Positions 53,973-63,501 are shown, numbered from the stretch's first letter. The stretch: DNA of 64,000 bases from Flavobacterium sp. (GCA_025351785.1 JANXVF010000011.1:1-64000), one strand, 5' to 3'. Program-made: numbers and translations. Notes: generated by a model not told the origin, from the sequence alone.

Positions 53973-55301
53973 ATGTTCAATAATTTAAGCGATAAACTAG
54001 ACAAAGCCTTTCATATCCTTAAAGGCCATGGCAAAATTACCGATGTAAACGTAGCCGATACTTTAAAAGAAGTTCGTCGTGCTTTGCTCGATGCCGATGT
54101 TAATTTTAAAATCGCTAAAGATTTTACAACTAGAGTTAAGGAAAAAGCTTTAGGCCAAAACGTTTTAACAACTTTGCAACCTGGACAATTATTGGTAAAA
54201 ATTGTTAAGGACGAATTAACAGAACTTATGGGTGGTGAAGCTTCGGGAATAAATCTTTCTGGCAATCCAACCGTTATTTTAATGTCGGGTTTGCAAGGTT
54301 CGGGAAAAACCACTTTCTCAGGAAAGCTAGCCAATTATCTAAAAACAAAAAAAAATAAAAAACCACTCCTTGTTGCTTGCGATATTTATCGACCTGCAGC
54401 TATAAACCAGTTGCATGTAGTTGGAGATCAAATAGGTGTTGAAGTATACTCGGAACCAGAAAATAAAAATCCTGTCGAAATTTCGCTAAATGCAATTGCT
54501 TACGCAAAATCAAACGGATTTAATGTAGTAATTGTAGACACAGCAGGACGATTGGCAGTTGACGAGCAAATGATGAACGAGATTGCAAATGTTCACAAAG
54601 CAATTAAGCCACAAGAAACCTTATTTGTAGTTGATGCAATGACAGGTCAAGATGCAGTAAACACAGCAAAAGCTTTCAATGATATTCTAAATTTTGATGG
54701 AGTTATTTTAACAAAATTAGACGGAGATACTCGTGGTGGTGCAGCAATTTCGATAAAATCGGTAGTAGATAAACCTATAAAATTTATTGGAACTGGCGAA
54801 AAGATGGATGCTATCGATGTGTTTTATCCAACTAGAATGGCAGAAAGAATTTTAGGCATGGGCGATGTTGTATCGCTTGTAGAAAGAGCTCAAGAACAAT
54901 ATGATGAAGATGAAGCAAGAAAAATTCAGAAAAAAATTGCTAAAAATGAATTTGGTTTTGACGATTTTTTATCACAAATTCAACAAATAAAAAAAATGGG
55001 AAACATGAAAGATTTAGTTGGAATGATTCCCGGTGCTGGTAAAGCATTGAAAGATGTTGAAATAGAGGATGATGCCTTCAAGCACATCGAAGCTATAATA
55101 AACTCAATGACACTTACTGAAAGAACAAAACCATCAGTAATTGATATGAAAAGAAAAACCAGAATTGCAAAAGGATCTGGAACTAAGATTGAGCAAGTAA
55201 ATCAACTAATGAAGCAGTTTGAGCAAATGAGTAAGATGATGAAAATGATGCAAGGTCCGGGAGGAAAAAATATGATGCGAATGATGAGTGGCATGAAATA
55301 A
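53973..55301 (+). CDS. ffh: Signal recognition particle protein Ffh
   Basis: 442 residues. N domain (1-85), GTPase G domain with G1 GLQGSGKTT (near 110), G3 DTAGRLAVDEQM (near 190) and G4 TKLDGD (near 248), then a methionine-rich M domain (about 300-442) ending MMKMMQGPGGKNMMRMMSG, which binds signal sequences and 4.5S RNA. It targets ribosomes making membrane proteins to FtsY. Its terminator follows directly. Confidence 0.97.
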   Translation: MFNNLSDKLDKAFHILKGHGKITDVNVADTLKEVRRALLDADVNFKIAKDFTTRVKEKALGQNVLTTLQPGQLLVKIVKDELTELMGGEASGINLSGNPTVILMSGLQGSGKTTFSGKLANYLKTKKNKKPLLVACDIYRPAAINQLHVVGDQIGVEVYSEPENKNPVEISLNAIAYAKSNGFNVVIVDTAGRLAVDEQMMNEIANVHKAIKPQETLFVVDAMTGQDAVNTAKAFNDILNFDGVILTKLDGDTRGGAAISIKSVVDKPIKFIGTGEKMDAIDVFYPTRMAERILGMGDVVSLVERAQEQYDEDEARKIQKKIAKNEFGFDDFLSQIQQIKKMGNMKDLVGMIPGAGKALKDVEIEDDAFKHIEAIINSMTLTERTKPSVIDMKRKTRIAKGSGTKIEQVNQLMKQFEQMSKMMKMMQGPGGKNMMRMMSGMK

Positions 55302-55310
55302 AAAAGTAGA

Positions 55311-55336
55311 AAGGCGCAAAATTTTGTGCCTTTTTT
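55311..55336 (+). terminator. Terminator of ffh
   Basis: AAGGCGCAAAA/TTTTGTGCCTT, an 11-bp near-perfect stem (one G-U), followed by a T run to 55336. Confidence 0.85.
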
Positions 55337-55366
55337 AATTTACTGAAAATCTTAATACATAAGAAT

Positions 55367-56254
55367 ATGCAATTGTTAGATGGCAAAAAAGTTTCTGAAG
55401 AAATTAAACTAGAAATAACAGACGAGGTAAATTTGATGAAAGCAAAAGGAGAGAAAGTACCTCATTTGGCTGCTATAATTGTAGGAAATGATGGTGCAAG
55501 TTTAACTTATGTAGGCAGTAAAGTAAAATCCTGCCAGCGTGTTGGCTTTGAATCGACACTTATAAAAATGCCTAGTACAACATCTGAAACCGAATTGTTA
55601 AAAAAAATTAAACAACTTAATGATGATGATGATATTGACGGATTTATAGTGCAACTTCCTCTTCCGAAACAAATTGATACCCAAAAAATTCTAATGGCAA
55701 TAGATCCTAGCAAAGATGTAGATGGATTTCATCCTGAAAATTTTGGGAAAATGGCTCTCGATATGACCACTTTTATACCAGCCACACCTTTTGGAATTCT
55801 CGAATTATTAGAGCGTTATAATGTTGAAACCAAGGGAAAGCACACTGTAGTAATTGGAAGAAGTCACATTGTAGGTCGTCCTATGAGTATTTTAATGGGG
55901 CGAAAAGGATTTCCTGGAAACTCGACTGTAACTTTGACACACAGTTATACTAAAAATATTGCTCAAATTACAACACAGGCAGATATTATAATTACAGCAC
56001 TTGGAGTACCAAATTATTTGAAAGCAGAAATGGTAAAAGATGGTGCCGTAGTTATAGATGTTGGAATTACAAGAGTTCCCGACGAAACTAATGAAAAAGG
56101 CTACCGAATAACTGGTGATGTTGACTTTGAAAATGTTTCTTTAAAAGCATCTCATATAACTCCAGTACCAGGAGGCGTAGGACCTATGACGATTGCTATG
56201 TTATTAAAAAACACACTTTTAGCTCGAGAACAAAAATTATTGAAACTAAAATAA
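55367..56254 (+). CDS. folD: Bifunctional methylenetetrahydrofolate dehydrogenase/cyclohydrolase
   Basis: 295 residues. Catalytic Lys in YVGSKVKSC (Y-x-x-x-K, near 46), QLPLP near 88, GRSHIVGRPM near 165 for NADP, and PVPGGVGPMT near 267 are FolD landmarks. It interconverts 5,10-methylene- and 10-formyl-tetrahydrofolate. The stop TAA shares its last base with the ATG of the next acetyltransferase, so the two are co-translated. Confidence 0.97.
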   Translation: MQLLDGKKVSEEIKLEITDEVNLMKAKGEKVPHLAAIIVGNDGASLTYVGSKVKSCQRVGFESTLIKMPSTTSETELLKKIKQLNDDDDIDGFIVQLPLPKQIDTQKILMAIDPSKDVDGFHPENFGKMALDMTTFIPATPFGILELLERYNVETKGKHTVVIGRSHIVGRPMSILMGRKGFPGNSTVTLTHSYTKNIAQITTQADIIITALGVPNYLKAEMVKDGAVVIDVGITRVPDETNEKGYRITGDVDFENVSLKASHITPVPGGVGPMTIAMLLKNTLLAREQKLLKLK

Positions 56255-56742
56255 TGACAATTTTAGAAGCAAAAAAAGAACAACTTTCTATAATTAAGGA
56301 TTTAGCCTTTTTAATTTGGCCCATCGCTTACGGTAAAATTCTCTCTAAAAATCAACTAGATTATATGTTAGATAAATTTTACTCAATTTCTTTTCTGGAA
56401 AATCAGATGAATACAGGACAAATTTTTCTGTTAGCAGAAAATGATGGTGTTTTCAATGGATTTGCATCTTATGAATTGAATTGTATCGAAAATAAAACTA
56501 AGATTCATAAATTGTATGTAGTACCAAATATTCAGGGTATTGGTATAGGTAAAAAAATTGTTGACTATATTAAATTGGAGTCACAAAAAAATAATAATTC
56601 AGGAATTTTTTTAAACGTAAATCGGTTTAATACTGCTATAGAATTTTATGAAAAACAAAATTTTATAATTTCTGAAAGTGTGAATATCGAAATTGGAAAT
56701 GGCTTTTTAATGGAAGATTTTGTTATGGAATTAACTTTTTAA
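56254..56742 (+). CDS. GNAT N-acetyltransferase
   Basis: 162 residues with the GNAT fold: LYVVPNIQGIGIGKKIVDYI (near 88-107) is the acetyl-CoA loop (Q-G-I-G-I-G-K). The substrate is unknown. It starts on the last base of the folD stop. From 56743 to 56937 no gene is seen. Confidence 0.87.
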   Translation: MTILEAKKEQLSIIKDLAFLIWPIAYGKILSKNQLDYMLDKFYSISFLENQMNTGQIFLLAENDGVFNGFASYELNCIENKTKIHKLYVVPNIQGIGIGKKIVDYIKLESQKNNNSGIFLNVNRFNTAIEFYEKQNFIISESVNIEIGNGFLMEDFVMELTF

Positions 56743-56937
56743 AATAGTAAATGATTTTAATTTATGATTATAAAATATTACAAAGTAATTAGTTATAATT
56801 ATTTAAAAACAAAATCTAATGATGGCATATTTGAAATAGAAAATTAAAATATCCGATTTCTCATAATTCTATTGTTGTTAAATTGTTTTATTTCAATTTT
56901 TAATACTTCAAATCTTAATTTACTTATTTATTGGTTT

Positions 56938-57366
56938 TTAGCAAGTTTCGTTTTTTGTTATTACATGGGCAAAAGAAAGTGAAATCATTTGTTTTAAAAC
57001 ATCAATATTTACATCAGATAATCTTTTTATGTAAACACACGCTTTAGCGCTTTTGTGTTTCCCTAATTTGGCTAATACTAATTCCCTATCCTGAAAACTA
57101 GAAGATAGATAGAGTGAAATTTCAGCTTTTCTGGGCGAAAAAGCAATTAGAGGTGCATCTCCCTCGCGACCAGATTCATATTTATAGTGATAGGAACCAA
57201 ATCCTACAATGCTTGTTCCCCACATTTTGGGTTCGACCTGTGAAATTTCTTGCATAAATGTTATCAAGTTAAAACAGTCATTTCTTTTGGTTTCATCAGT
57301 TACTGTGTTGATAAAATCAGTCACGCTAAATTGTGTTTCAAAGGTTTTATTGTGTGATTTTGACAT
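56938..57366 (-). CDS. DUF1801 domain-containing protein
   Basis: 142 residues, a single DUF1801 (YdhG-like) domain. Family lines: FINTVTDETKRNDCFNLI, PKMWGTSIVGFGSYHYKY and AEISLYLSSS. No enzymatic activity is known for the domain. ATG at 57366. Confidence 0.86.
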   Translation of the reverse strand: MSKSHNKTFETQFSVTDFINTVTDETKRNDCFNLITFMQEISQVEPKMWGTSIVGFGSYHYKYESGREGDAPLIAFSPRKAEISLYLSSSFQDRELVLAKLGKHKSAKACVYIKRLSDVNIDVLKQMISLSFAHVITKNETC

Positions 57367-57460
57367 GGTTTTGGTATTGTTAGGTAAGCCGAATATTTGA
57401 AATTATCTAATAACTATTTTATAGCAAATATATTAGTGGTTTACTAAATAAAATTAAAAC

Positions 57461-57495
57461 AAAAAAGCCGTATCAATTTTAATTCGATACGACTT
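57461..57495 (-). terminator. Terminator of lpdA
   Basis: 10-bp stem (57495-57486 with 57474-57465, one G-U pair) and 11-base loop, followed on the minus strand by six T. Confidence 0.8.
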
Positions 57496-57513
57496 GTTTT
57501 ACTTATTTTTTTT

Positions 57514-58902
57514 TTACAAATGAATCACCTCGCCATATGCATCGGCAACAGCTTCCATTACTGCTTCGCTCATTGTTGGATGCGGGTGAATTGTTTTTAA
57601 AATTTCATGACCTGTAGTTTCTAGTTTACGAGCTACGATTGCTTCTGCTATCATATCAGTTACACCTGCACCTATCATGTGACACCCTAACCATTCGCCA
57701 TATTTTGCATCAAAAATTACTTTTACAAATCCGTCAGGTGTGCCTGATGCTTTTGCTTTTCCTGAAGCCGAAAACGGAAATTTACCAATTTTTAATTCAT
57801 ATCCTTTTTCTTTGGCTTGTTTCTCGGTCATTCCTACCGATGCAATCTCTGGTGTTGCATATGTACAACCTGGAACATTACCATAATCTATAGGCTCTAC
57901 ATGAAGTCCTGCAATTTTTTCTACACAATTAATTCCTTCTGCAGAAGCTACATGTGCTAATGCCTGACCTGGTGTAACATCGCCAATAGCGTAATATCCA
58001 GGAATGTTTGTTTGTGCATAAGCATTTACTAAAATTTTATCCTTATCGGTTGCAATTCCCACTTCTTCTAGACCAATATTTTCAATATTTGTTTTTATTC
58101 CAACAGCAGATAATAAAATTTCAGCTTCTAAAACTTCTTCTCCTTTTGCTGTTTTTACAAACGCTTTTACCCCTTTTTGCGAAGTATCAATTTTTTCAAC
58201 AGATGATGATGTCATAATTTTAACACCTGCTTTTTTCATAGAGCGTTCCATTTGTTTCGAAATATCTTCGTCTTCTACAGGAACAATATTGGGCATAAAC
58301 TCTACAATTGTAACTTCTGTTCCCATAGCATTATAAAAATGTGCAAACTCTACTCCTATTGCTCCCGAACCAACAATTATCATAGATTTTGGCTGAGTTG
58401 GCAACGTCATTGCTTGTCTATATCCAATTACTTTTACACCATCTTGAGGTAGATTTGGCAATTCTCGCGAACGTGCCCCAGTTGCAATAATTATATGATC
58501 TGCCGAGTATTCGGTTACTTTTTTATCTTTGTCAGTAACATCAATTTTTTTTCCTGGTTTTAATTTTCCAAAACCATCAATCACGTCAATTTTATTTTTT
58601 TTCATCAAAAATTGAACGCCCTTACTCATATCGCCGGCTACACTTCTTGAACGATTTACAACAGCGTTGAAATCTTTATCATATTCTTTAATGGTTAAAC
58701 CATAATCGGAAGCGTGTTTTAAATAATCGAAAACCTGAGCCGATTTTAAAAGTGCTTTCGTTGGGATGCAACCCCAGTTTAAACAAACACCTCCAAGGCT
58801 TTCTTTCTCGATTACAGCAACTTTAAAACCTAGTTGTGAGGCACGAATTGCCGTTACATATCCTCCAGGTCCTGAACCTAAAACTATAATATCGTATTTC
58901 AT
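57514..58902 (-). CDS. lpdA: Dihydrolipoyl dehydrogenase (E3)
   Basis: 462 residues. FAD-binding GSGPGGYVTA (9-18), the redox disulfide CLNWGC (near 41-46), NAD-binding GSGAIGVEFA near 178, FAD GDVTPGQALAH near 307 and the C-terminal HPHPTMSEA His-Glu pair. It reoxidises the lipoyl group of the 2-oxoacid dehydrogenases and the glycine cleavage system. The start codon at 58902 lies inside the first unit of a 56-bp repeat. No E1 or E2 gene is adjacent. Confidence 0.96.
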   Translation of the reverse strand: MKYDIIVLGSGPGGYVTAIRASQLGFKVAVIEKESLGGVCLNWGCIPTKALLKSAQVFDYLKHASDYGLTIKEYDKDFNAVVNRSRSVAGDMSKGVQFLMKKNKIDVIDGFGKLKPGKKIDVTDKDKKVTEYSADHIIIATGARSRELPNLPQDGVKVIGYRQAMTLPTQPKSMIIVGSGAIGVEFAHFYNAMGTEVTIVEFMPNIVPVEDEDISKQMERSMKKAGVKIMTSSSVEKIDTSQKGVKAFVKTAKGEEVLEAEILLSAVGIKTNIENIGLEEVGIATDKDKILVNAYAQTNIPGYYAIGDVTPGQALAHVASAEGINCVEKIAGLHVEPIDYGNVPGCTYATPEIASVGMTEKQAKEKGYELKIGKFPFSASGKAKASGTPDGFVKVIFDAKYGEWLGCHMIGAGVTDMIAEAIVARKLETTGHEILKTIHPHPTMSEAVMEAVADAYGEVIHL

Positions 58903-59066
58903 TTTTTGCTTTTTTATTTGTTATTTGTAAAAAATGCAGTCGCAAAAGCTCGTGTCATTTTTTGCTTTTTTATTTGTTATTTGTAAAAAATGCAGTCACT
59001 CTTGCATGTATCATTTTTTTCAAAAGGTTATTTTATTTATTCAAAATACACTTGCAAAGGCTTATT
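58899..59066. repeat. 56-bp imperfect tandem repeats in the lpdA leader
   Basis: Units start at 58899, 58955 and 59011. The first two are identical for their first 43 bases and differ in the last 13; the third keeps the 56-base period but is diverged. On the minus strand each unit carries a start codon: 58902 (lpdA), 58958, 59014 and 59070 just beyond, spaced exactly 56 bases. The upstream ATGs open tiny frames MTRAFATAFFTNNK (58958-58914) and MIHARVTAFFTNNK (59014-58970); the one at 59070 stops after two codons. Confidence 0.85.
58914..58958 (-). other. Possible upstream ORF in the lpdA leader
   Basis: Fourteen codons plus TAA, ending 11 bases before the lpdA ATG, with the same A-rich sequence (AAAAAAGCAAAA) in front as lpdA has. 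A second copy, 58970-59014, ends 11 bases before this ATG. They may be translated because their ribosome-binding context is duplicated from lpdA, or may be mere by-products of duplication. Confidence 0.3.
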
Positions 59067-59155
59067 GCATTTATTGAGAAAATATATTTTTAACGTTGAG
59101 CGAAATTAATCATTTATTTCAAAAATACACTCCAGTAATTATTAAAATTTAATCG

Positions 59156-59668
59156 CTATAAAGTCAATTTTTCGATCAAATTTTTCATTTCTTTCATTTG
59201 ATTTACATATTTATTTTGAAGTTCTGAATTTTCTCCCATTTTGTTATAATAATCCAAACCTCGTTGTGCAAAAAACTTTTTATGATAATCAGAAATTTCT
59301 GGCACTAGCGGAAAATGAGTATGAAAATTCATTTCGTAATAAGCCTGAAATTCACGTTCATTTTTATCTAAAACAAATGGTTTTATTGTTTTTTGACGCA
59401 CATGTATCAACTCGTGAGCCAGCAAAGTAATTATTAAATCGAGCTGGAACTCAAACAAATTTTGAGGTATTCTAATTTTTTGAGATACATTAAATTCGCC
59501 TTCGGTAGTTAATAAAATAAATTCTGGTTTTGCACTTTCTCTAAAAATAAATCCTTCTAGATTTGAAGTTTTCATTTTATACTTTTTTAATACCCAATAT
59601 AATGCAGTAATTGTCTGATTTTTTTTATAATATTCTGAAACTCTATTTTCGATATTTTTAAAAGTCAT
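59156..59668 (-). CDS. Putative zinc metallopeptidase-like protein
   Basis: 170 residues, not recognised as a named family. It has a gluzincin-type motif LAHELIHVRQK (HELIH, near 85-89) and a downstream Glu in NEREFQAYYEMNFH (near 104-117) that could be the third zinc ligand. The N half is a small beta/helical domain (EGFIFRESAKPEFILLTTEGEF). There is no signal peptide, so it is probably cytoplasmic. It lies 12 bases after the ABC exporter gene on the same strand. Confidence 0.78.
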   Translation of the reverse strand: MTFKNIENRVSEYYKKNQTITALYWVLKKYKMKTSNLEGFIFRESAKPEFILLTTEGEFNVSQKIRIPQNLFEFQLDLIITLLAHELIHVRQKTIKPFVLDKNEREFQAYYEMNFHTHFPLVPEISDYHKKFFAQRGLDYYNKMGENSELQNKYVNQMKEMKNLIEKLTL

Positions 59669-59680
59669 AACTAGGTTTTT

Positions 59681-61435
59681 TTAAATAGCAACCGAAAACT
59701 GTGAATCGTACAAATTTTTATAATATCCATTTTTTAAATTAACAAGCTCCTGATGTGTGCCCGATTCTACAATAAAACCTTTATCCATAACAATAATTTT
59801 TGAAGCTTTGATGATGGTTGCAAGACGATGCGCAATTACAATAGAAGTTCGATTTTTAGTAATAGTTTCTGTTGCTTTTTGAATCAATTCTTCGCTATAA
59901 GTATCTATAGATGATGTTGCTTCGTCTAAAATTAAAATACTTGGATTGCTAACATAAGCTCTTAAAAAAGCAATCAGTTGGCGTTGTCCAGACGATAACA
60001 TGACACCGCGCTCTTTTACATTATAATTATAACCATCTGGTAAACTCATTATAAATTCATGTACCCCAATTTTTTTTGATGCGGTAATTACTTCTTCCTC
60101 ACTAATTTCTTTATTGTTGAGTGTAATATTATTATATATTGTATCAGCAAAAAGAAAAACATCTTGCAAAACAATTGCTATTTGCTTGCGCAAGCTTTCG
60201 AGCGTAAACTGGTTAATATTTTGATTATCAATATAAATTTCGCCAGAATTTATTTCATAAAACCGATTTAATAAGTTTATTATTGTCGATTTTCCGGCAC
60301 CCGTAGCTCCAACAATTGCAATAGTTTCGCCCGATTTTACTTCGAATGAAATTCCTTTTAAAACCTCTTGATTATCTATATAACTAAACTGAACCTTATT
60401 AAAATTTATATTCCCTATAAAATGTTTTGCTTCAATTTTTCCATCATTTTGAATACTATTTTCGTCATCTATAATATCAAAAACTCTATTTGCGGCAATC
60501 ATACCTAGTTGCATTTCATTAAATTTATCTGCAATTTGTCTGAGCGGATTAAATAATAAAGTGATAAACATTGTGTATGAAAATAAATCGCCAAATGTGG
60601 TAAATTTATCTCCATCTAAAATATGAAAACCTCCATATAACACTACAAATCCAAGACATAAAGACGAAATAATATCGGCAATTGGAAAAAAAATCGAATT
60701 GTAAAGAATTGTTTTTATCCAAGCAACATTATGCTTTTGATTAATCTCCTTAAATTTTTCAAACTCAATAGCTTCTCTATTAAAAAGTTGCACTATTTTC
60801 ATTCCTGTTACTCGTTCTTGAACAAAGGTATTTAAATTTGCAACTTGTGTTCGAACTTCTTCAAAGGCTACTTGCATCTTCTTTTGAAAAATTCTGGTAA
60901 TAAAAACCAAAATTGGCATAGCTGCAACAACTATCCATGTTAATTTCCAGTTCATGTAAAACATAAAAATTAGGATAACAACCATTTTAAGTAAATCGCT
61001 AATGATCATAAAAAGACCTTGACTAAAAATTCTTGCAATTTGCTCAATATCCGAAACTGAACGTGTTACTAACTGACCTACAGGAGCATTGTCATAATAC
61101 TTCATTTTGAATTGAAGTAAATGTTGAAATAATTTAGTACGAATATCTTTTACAATATCTTGACCCAGCCAGTTTGCCCAATACACAAAATAAAACTGCG
61201 AAAGTCCCTCAAAAAGTAGCACAATTCCCATGAGAGAAACATAAATTAAAAGTCCATGTTTGTCTTTAGGTTGTAAATATTCATCTACAGTATGTTTTAA
61301 CAAATAGGGTCTTAGAGCAGCAAAAATTGATAATGCAATGGCAAACAAAATAACACCGTTAAATCGTTTTTTATAGGGTTTGGTGTATTTTAAAATTCGT
61401 TTAAACAAACGAGTATCAAATGCTTTTGCTTTCAT
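59681..61435 (-). CDS. ABC exporter, MsbA/multidrug type (fused permease-ATPase)
   Basis: 584 residues. Six-helix transmembrane domain (about 15-330), then the ATPase domain with Walker A GATGAGKST (near 375), signature LSSGQRQL (near 480) and Walker B ILILDEATSSID (near 500). A homodimeric exporter of lipids or hydrophobic compounds. LSSGQ replaces the usual LSGGQ. The small metallopeptidase-like gene follows after 12 bases. Substrate unknown. Confidence 0.92.
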   Translation of the reverse strand: MKAKAFDTRLFKRILKYTKPYKKRFNGVILFAIALSIFAALRPYLLKHTVDEYLQPKDKHGLLIYVSLMGIVLLFEGLSQFYFVYWANWLGQDIVKDIRTKLFQHLLQFKMKYYDNAPVGQLVTRSVSDIEQIARIFSQGLFMIISDLLKMVVILIFMFYMNWKLTWIVVAAMPILVFITRIFQKKMQVAFEEVRTQVANLNTFVQERVTGMKIVQLFNREAIEFEKFKEINQKHNVAWIKTILYNSIFFPIADIISSLCLGFVVLYGGFHILDGDKFTTFGDLFSYTMFITLLFNPLRQIADKFNEMQLGMIAANRVFDIIDDENSIQNDGKIEAKHFIGNINFNKVQFSYIDNQEVLKGISFEVKSGETIAIVGATGAGKSTIINLLNRFYEINSGEIYIDNQNINQFTLESLRKQIAIVLQDVFLFADTIYNNITLNNKEISEEEVITASKKIGVHEFIMSLPDGYNYNVKERGVMLSSGQRQLIAFLRAYVSNPSILILDEATSSIDTYSEELIQKATETITKNRTSIVIAHRLATIIKASKIIVMDKGFIVESGTHQELVNLKNGYYKNLYDSQFSVAI

Positions 61436-61644
61436 TTTTTATTTTAGATAGAATTATTTGAATGGTTTTCAACCCCAATCAAACATAATTTTTTTTTGCT
61501 TTATTTTTATTTGTTACAGAGCATAAGTTACAAATATATAGTAAACCCAAAAGAGTTAAATTATTTATTTTATGCTATGTATTTGTATAATTACATCTTT
61601 TTATCTAACGATTACACTAATTTATATTTTTATACTTAAAATAT

Positions 61645-62382
61645 TTATTTAATATAATTATATTCAACTTTTGTAAGATATAAACCGTGTGCAGGAACAG
61701 AAAATCCAGCTTTAGAGCGATCTTTACTTTCAATAATGGAAATAAAATCGGTTAAAGATATTTTTTCTAATCCTACATTTATAAATGTACCAACAATTGC
61801 TCGAACCATGTTTCTTAAAAACCGATCTGCCGAAATGGTAAACACTATTTTATCTTTTTCTTTTTTCCAATATGCTTCATAAATCTTACAATTAAACGTG
61901 TTCACATTAGTATGAACTTTTGAAAAACACTCAAAATCAATATACTCAATTAAGATTTTACAGGCATCATTCATTTTTTCAATATCCAGATCATTTTGAT
62001 GGTACCAAGAGTTGTCACTTTCAAAAGCATCTTTTTTAGTATGAATGTGGTATTCATAAGTTCGCTTTGTGGCATCAAATCGGGCATGAGCATCGTCATG
62101 AACTTTATGAAAATCTAAAACCGCAATATCTTTTGGTAAAAAGGAGTTTATTTTGTGACTAATATGTAAAATATCAATTGCTAAATCACAATCAAAATGA
62201 GCAAACATTTGCTTTGCATGTACACCAGAATCAGTTCTCCCAGCTCCAACTAAATCAATTTCTTGTTTTAAAATTGTAGTAAGAACTTTAGTCAAAGTTT
62301 CTTGAACAGACTTTGCATTTGGCTGATATTGCCAACCGTGATAGTTAGTTCCTTTATAAGCAAATTCTAAAAAATATCTCAA
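61645..62382 (-). CDS. truA: tRNA pseudouridine(38-40) synthase
   Basis: 245 residues. The catalytic Asp is in GRTDSGVHAKQ (near 48-58). N-terminal RYFLEFAYKGTNYHGWQ and C-terminal RFLRNMVRAIVG are diagnostic. It modifies U38-U40 of many tRNAs. The start is TTG at 62382, where the family normally begins; no ATG is near. Divergent from the phosphodiesterase gene. Confidence 0.95.
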   Translation of the reverse strand: MRYFLEFAYKGTNYHGWQYQPNAKSVQETLTKVLTTILKQEIDLVGAGRTDSGVHAKQMFAHFDCDLAIDILHISHKINSFLPKDIAVLDFHKVHDDAHARFDATKRTYEYHIHTKKDAFESDNSWYHQNDLDIEKMNDACKILIEYIDFECFSKVHTNVNTFNCKIYEAYWKKEKDKIVFTISADRFLRNMVRAIVGTFINVGLEKISLTDFISIIESKDRSKAGFSVPAHGLYLTKVEYNYIK

Positions 62383-62482
62383 TTGTTAGTTCCGAGTTAT
62401 AAAAGTTTAAATTTCCGTGTTTAACTCGCACAAATTTACAAAGATTTTGATAGAATGAATGTTTAAAGTTTTACTAAATAAG

Positions 62483-62490
62483 TAACTTTG
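62483..62490 (+). promoter_or_regulatory. -7 promoter element of the phosphodiesterase gene
   Basis: TAACTTTG matches TAnnTTTG 50 bases before the ATG at 62540. No -33 match at normal spacing. Confidence 0.35.
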
Positions 62491-62539
62491 TAGCTAAGTG
62501 TTTTGAAGGCAAATTAATACTGAATCAAGCGCAACATAA

Positions 62540-63034
62540 ATGAAGAAAATTCTGTTACTTTCAGATACCCACAGTCACATTGACGATACAATTTTGAAAT
62601 ATGTAAACCAAGCTGACGAAGTTTGGCATGCTGGCGATATTGGCGATTTGAATGTAACCGATACCTTAAAAAATTTAAAACCGTTGAGAGCTGTTTATGG
62701 AAACATCGATGATGATAAAGCTCGAATGGAGTTTCCATTAAACAACCGATTTATTTGCGAAAATGTAGATGTTTGGATTACTCATATTGGAGGTTATCCA
62801 GGGAAATATAATCAGGCAATTCGTGAGGAACTTAAAAGTAATCCTCCTAAATTATTCATCTGTGGACATTCACACATATTAAAAGTGCAATTTGATAAAA
62901 GTTTAAATTTATTACACATGAATCCTGGTGCCTGCGGAATTTATGGTTTTCATCAAGTGCGCACGATGCTTCGATTCGAAATTGATGGCGATAAAATTCA
63001 GAAATTAGAAATTATTGAAATTGGGAAGAAGTAA
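62540..63034 (+). CDS. YfcE/MJ0936-family metallophosphoesterase
   Basis: 164 residues, minimal calcineurin-like fold. Metal ligands are in place: SDTHSH (7-12), HAGDIGD (near 31), VYGNID (near 53), ITHIG (near 81) and CGHSHI (near 111). Related enzymes cleave phosphodiesters such as bis-pNPP and cyclic nucleotides in vitro; the natural substrate is unknown. Monocistronic. Confidence 0.92.
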   Translation: MKKILLLSDTHSHIDDTILKYVNQADEVWHAGDIGDLNVTDTLKNLKPLRAVYGNIDDDKARMEFPLNNRFICENVDVWITHIGGYPGKYNQAIREELKSNPPKLFICGHSHILKVQFDKSLNLLHMNPGACGIYGFHQVRTMLRFEIDGDKIQKLEIIEIGKK

Positions 63035-63149
63035 GTTTTTAGATTTCAGATTTCAGTTGTCAGTTTATCAATTTTGTATATTAGATTTCATAGAAAGTTG
63101 TTGGAATTTAAAATTATTTATATATTCGATAAAACAATTCTAAAAAAAT

Positions 63150-63341
63150 ATGGAAAATAGTACCAAGAAATCTTCATTTATTATTATGATACTTGGCGGA
63201 GTATTAGTTTTAGGAGATTACTCTTTAAAATTAATCAATGAAGAAAAGCATACTACAAATAATATTATTATAATATGTTGTTCTTTAGTTTTTATTTGTA
63301 CAATTTTATTTGCTTATTTTAAAGGCAGTAAAAAAGTATAG
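63150..63341 (+). CDS. Small membrane protein, function unknown
   Basis: 63 residues. Two hydrophobic segments (about 9-26 and 38-57) with a charged loop (INEEKHTTNN) between and a basic end (KGSKKV). No family recognised. The size and coding-like composition favour a real gene; the ATG is preceded by an A-rich stretch. The next convergent gene is DUF4293. Confidence 0.55.
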   Translation: MENSTKKSSFIIMILGGVLVLGDYSLKLINEEKHTTNNIIIICCSLVFICTILFAYFKGSKKV

Positions 63342-63445
63342 TTTACATATCTAACTTTTATAGCCCAGATTGCAATTGAAAAACTTGTAACGAAAACTGG
63401 ATTGGATTCAAGAAAAAAAGAATCTGAAACAAGTTCAGATTTAAT

Positions 63446-63476
63446 AAAAAAAATCCTAAACTTTCGTTCAGGGTTT
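63446..63476 (-). terminator. Terminator of the DUF4293 gene
   Basis: On the minus strand an 11-bp stem (63476-63466 with 63461-63451, one mismatch, one G-U) closes a GAAA tetraloop and is followed by eight T (63453-63446, the stem bases included). Confidence 0.75.
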
Positions 63477-63501
63477 ACTTTGCACTAATAAATTTATAGA
63501 T

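Noticed and set aside
57639-58452. Leu/Phe-rich plus-strand frames inside lpdA
   Set aside because: They are antisense shadows of a well-conserved gene and lack any start or family signal.
58899-59066. CRISPR array in the lpdA leader
   Set aside because: Only two clear units, one 13-base variable part, direct gene-leader position, no cas genes.
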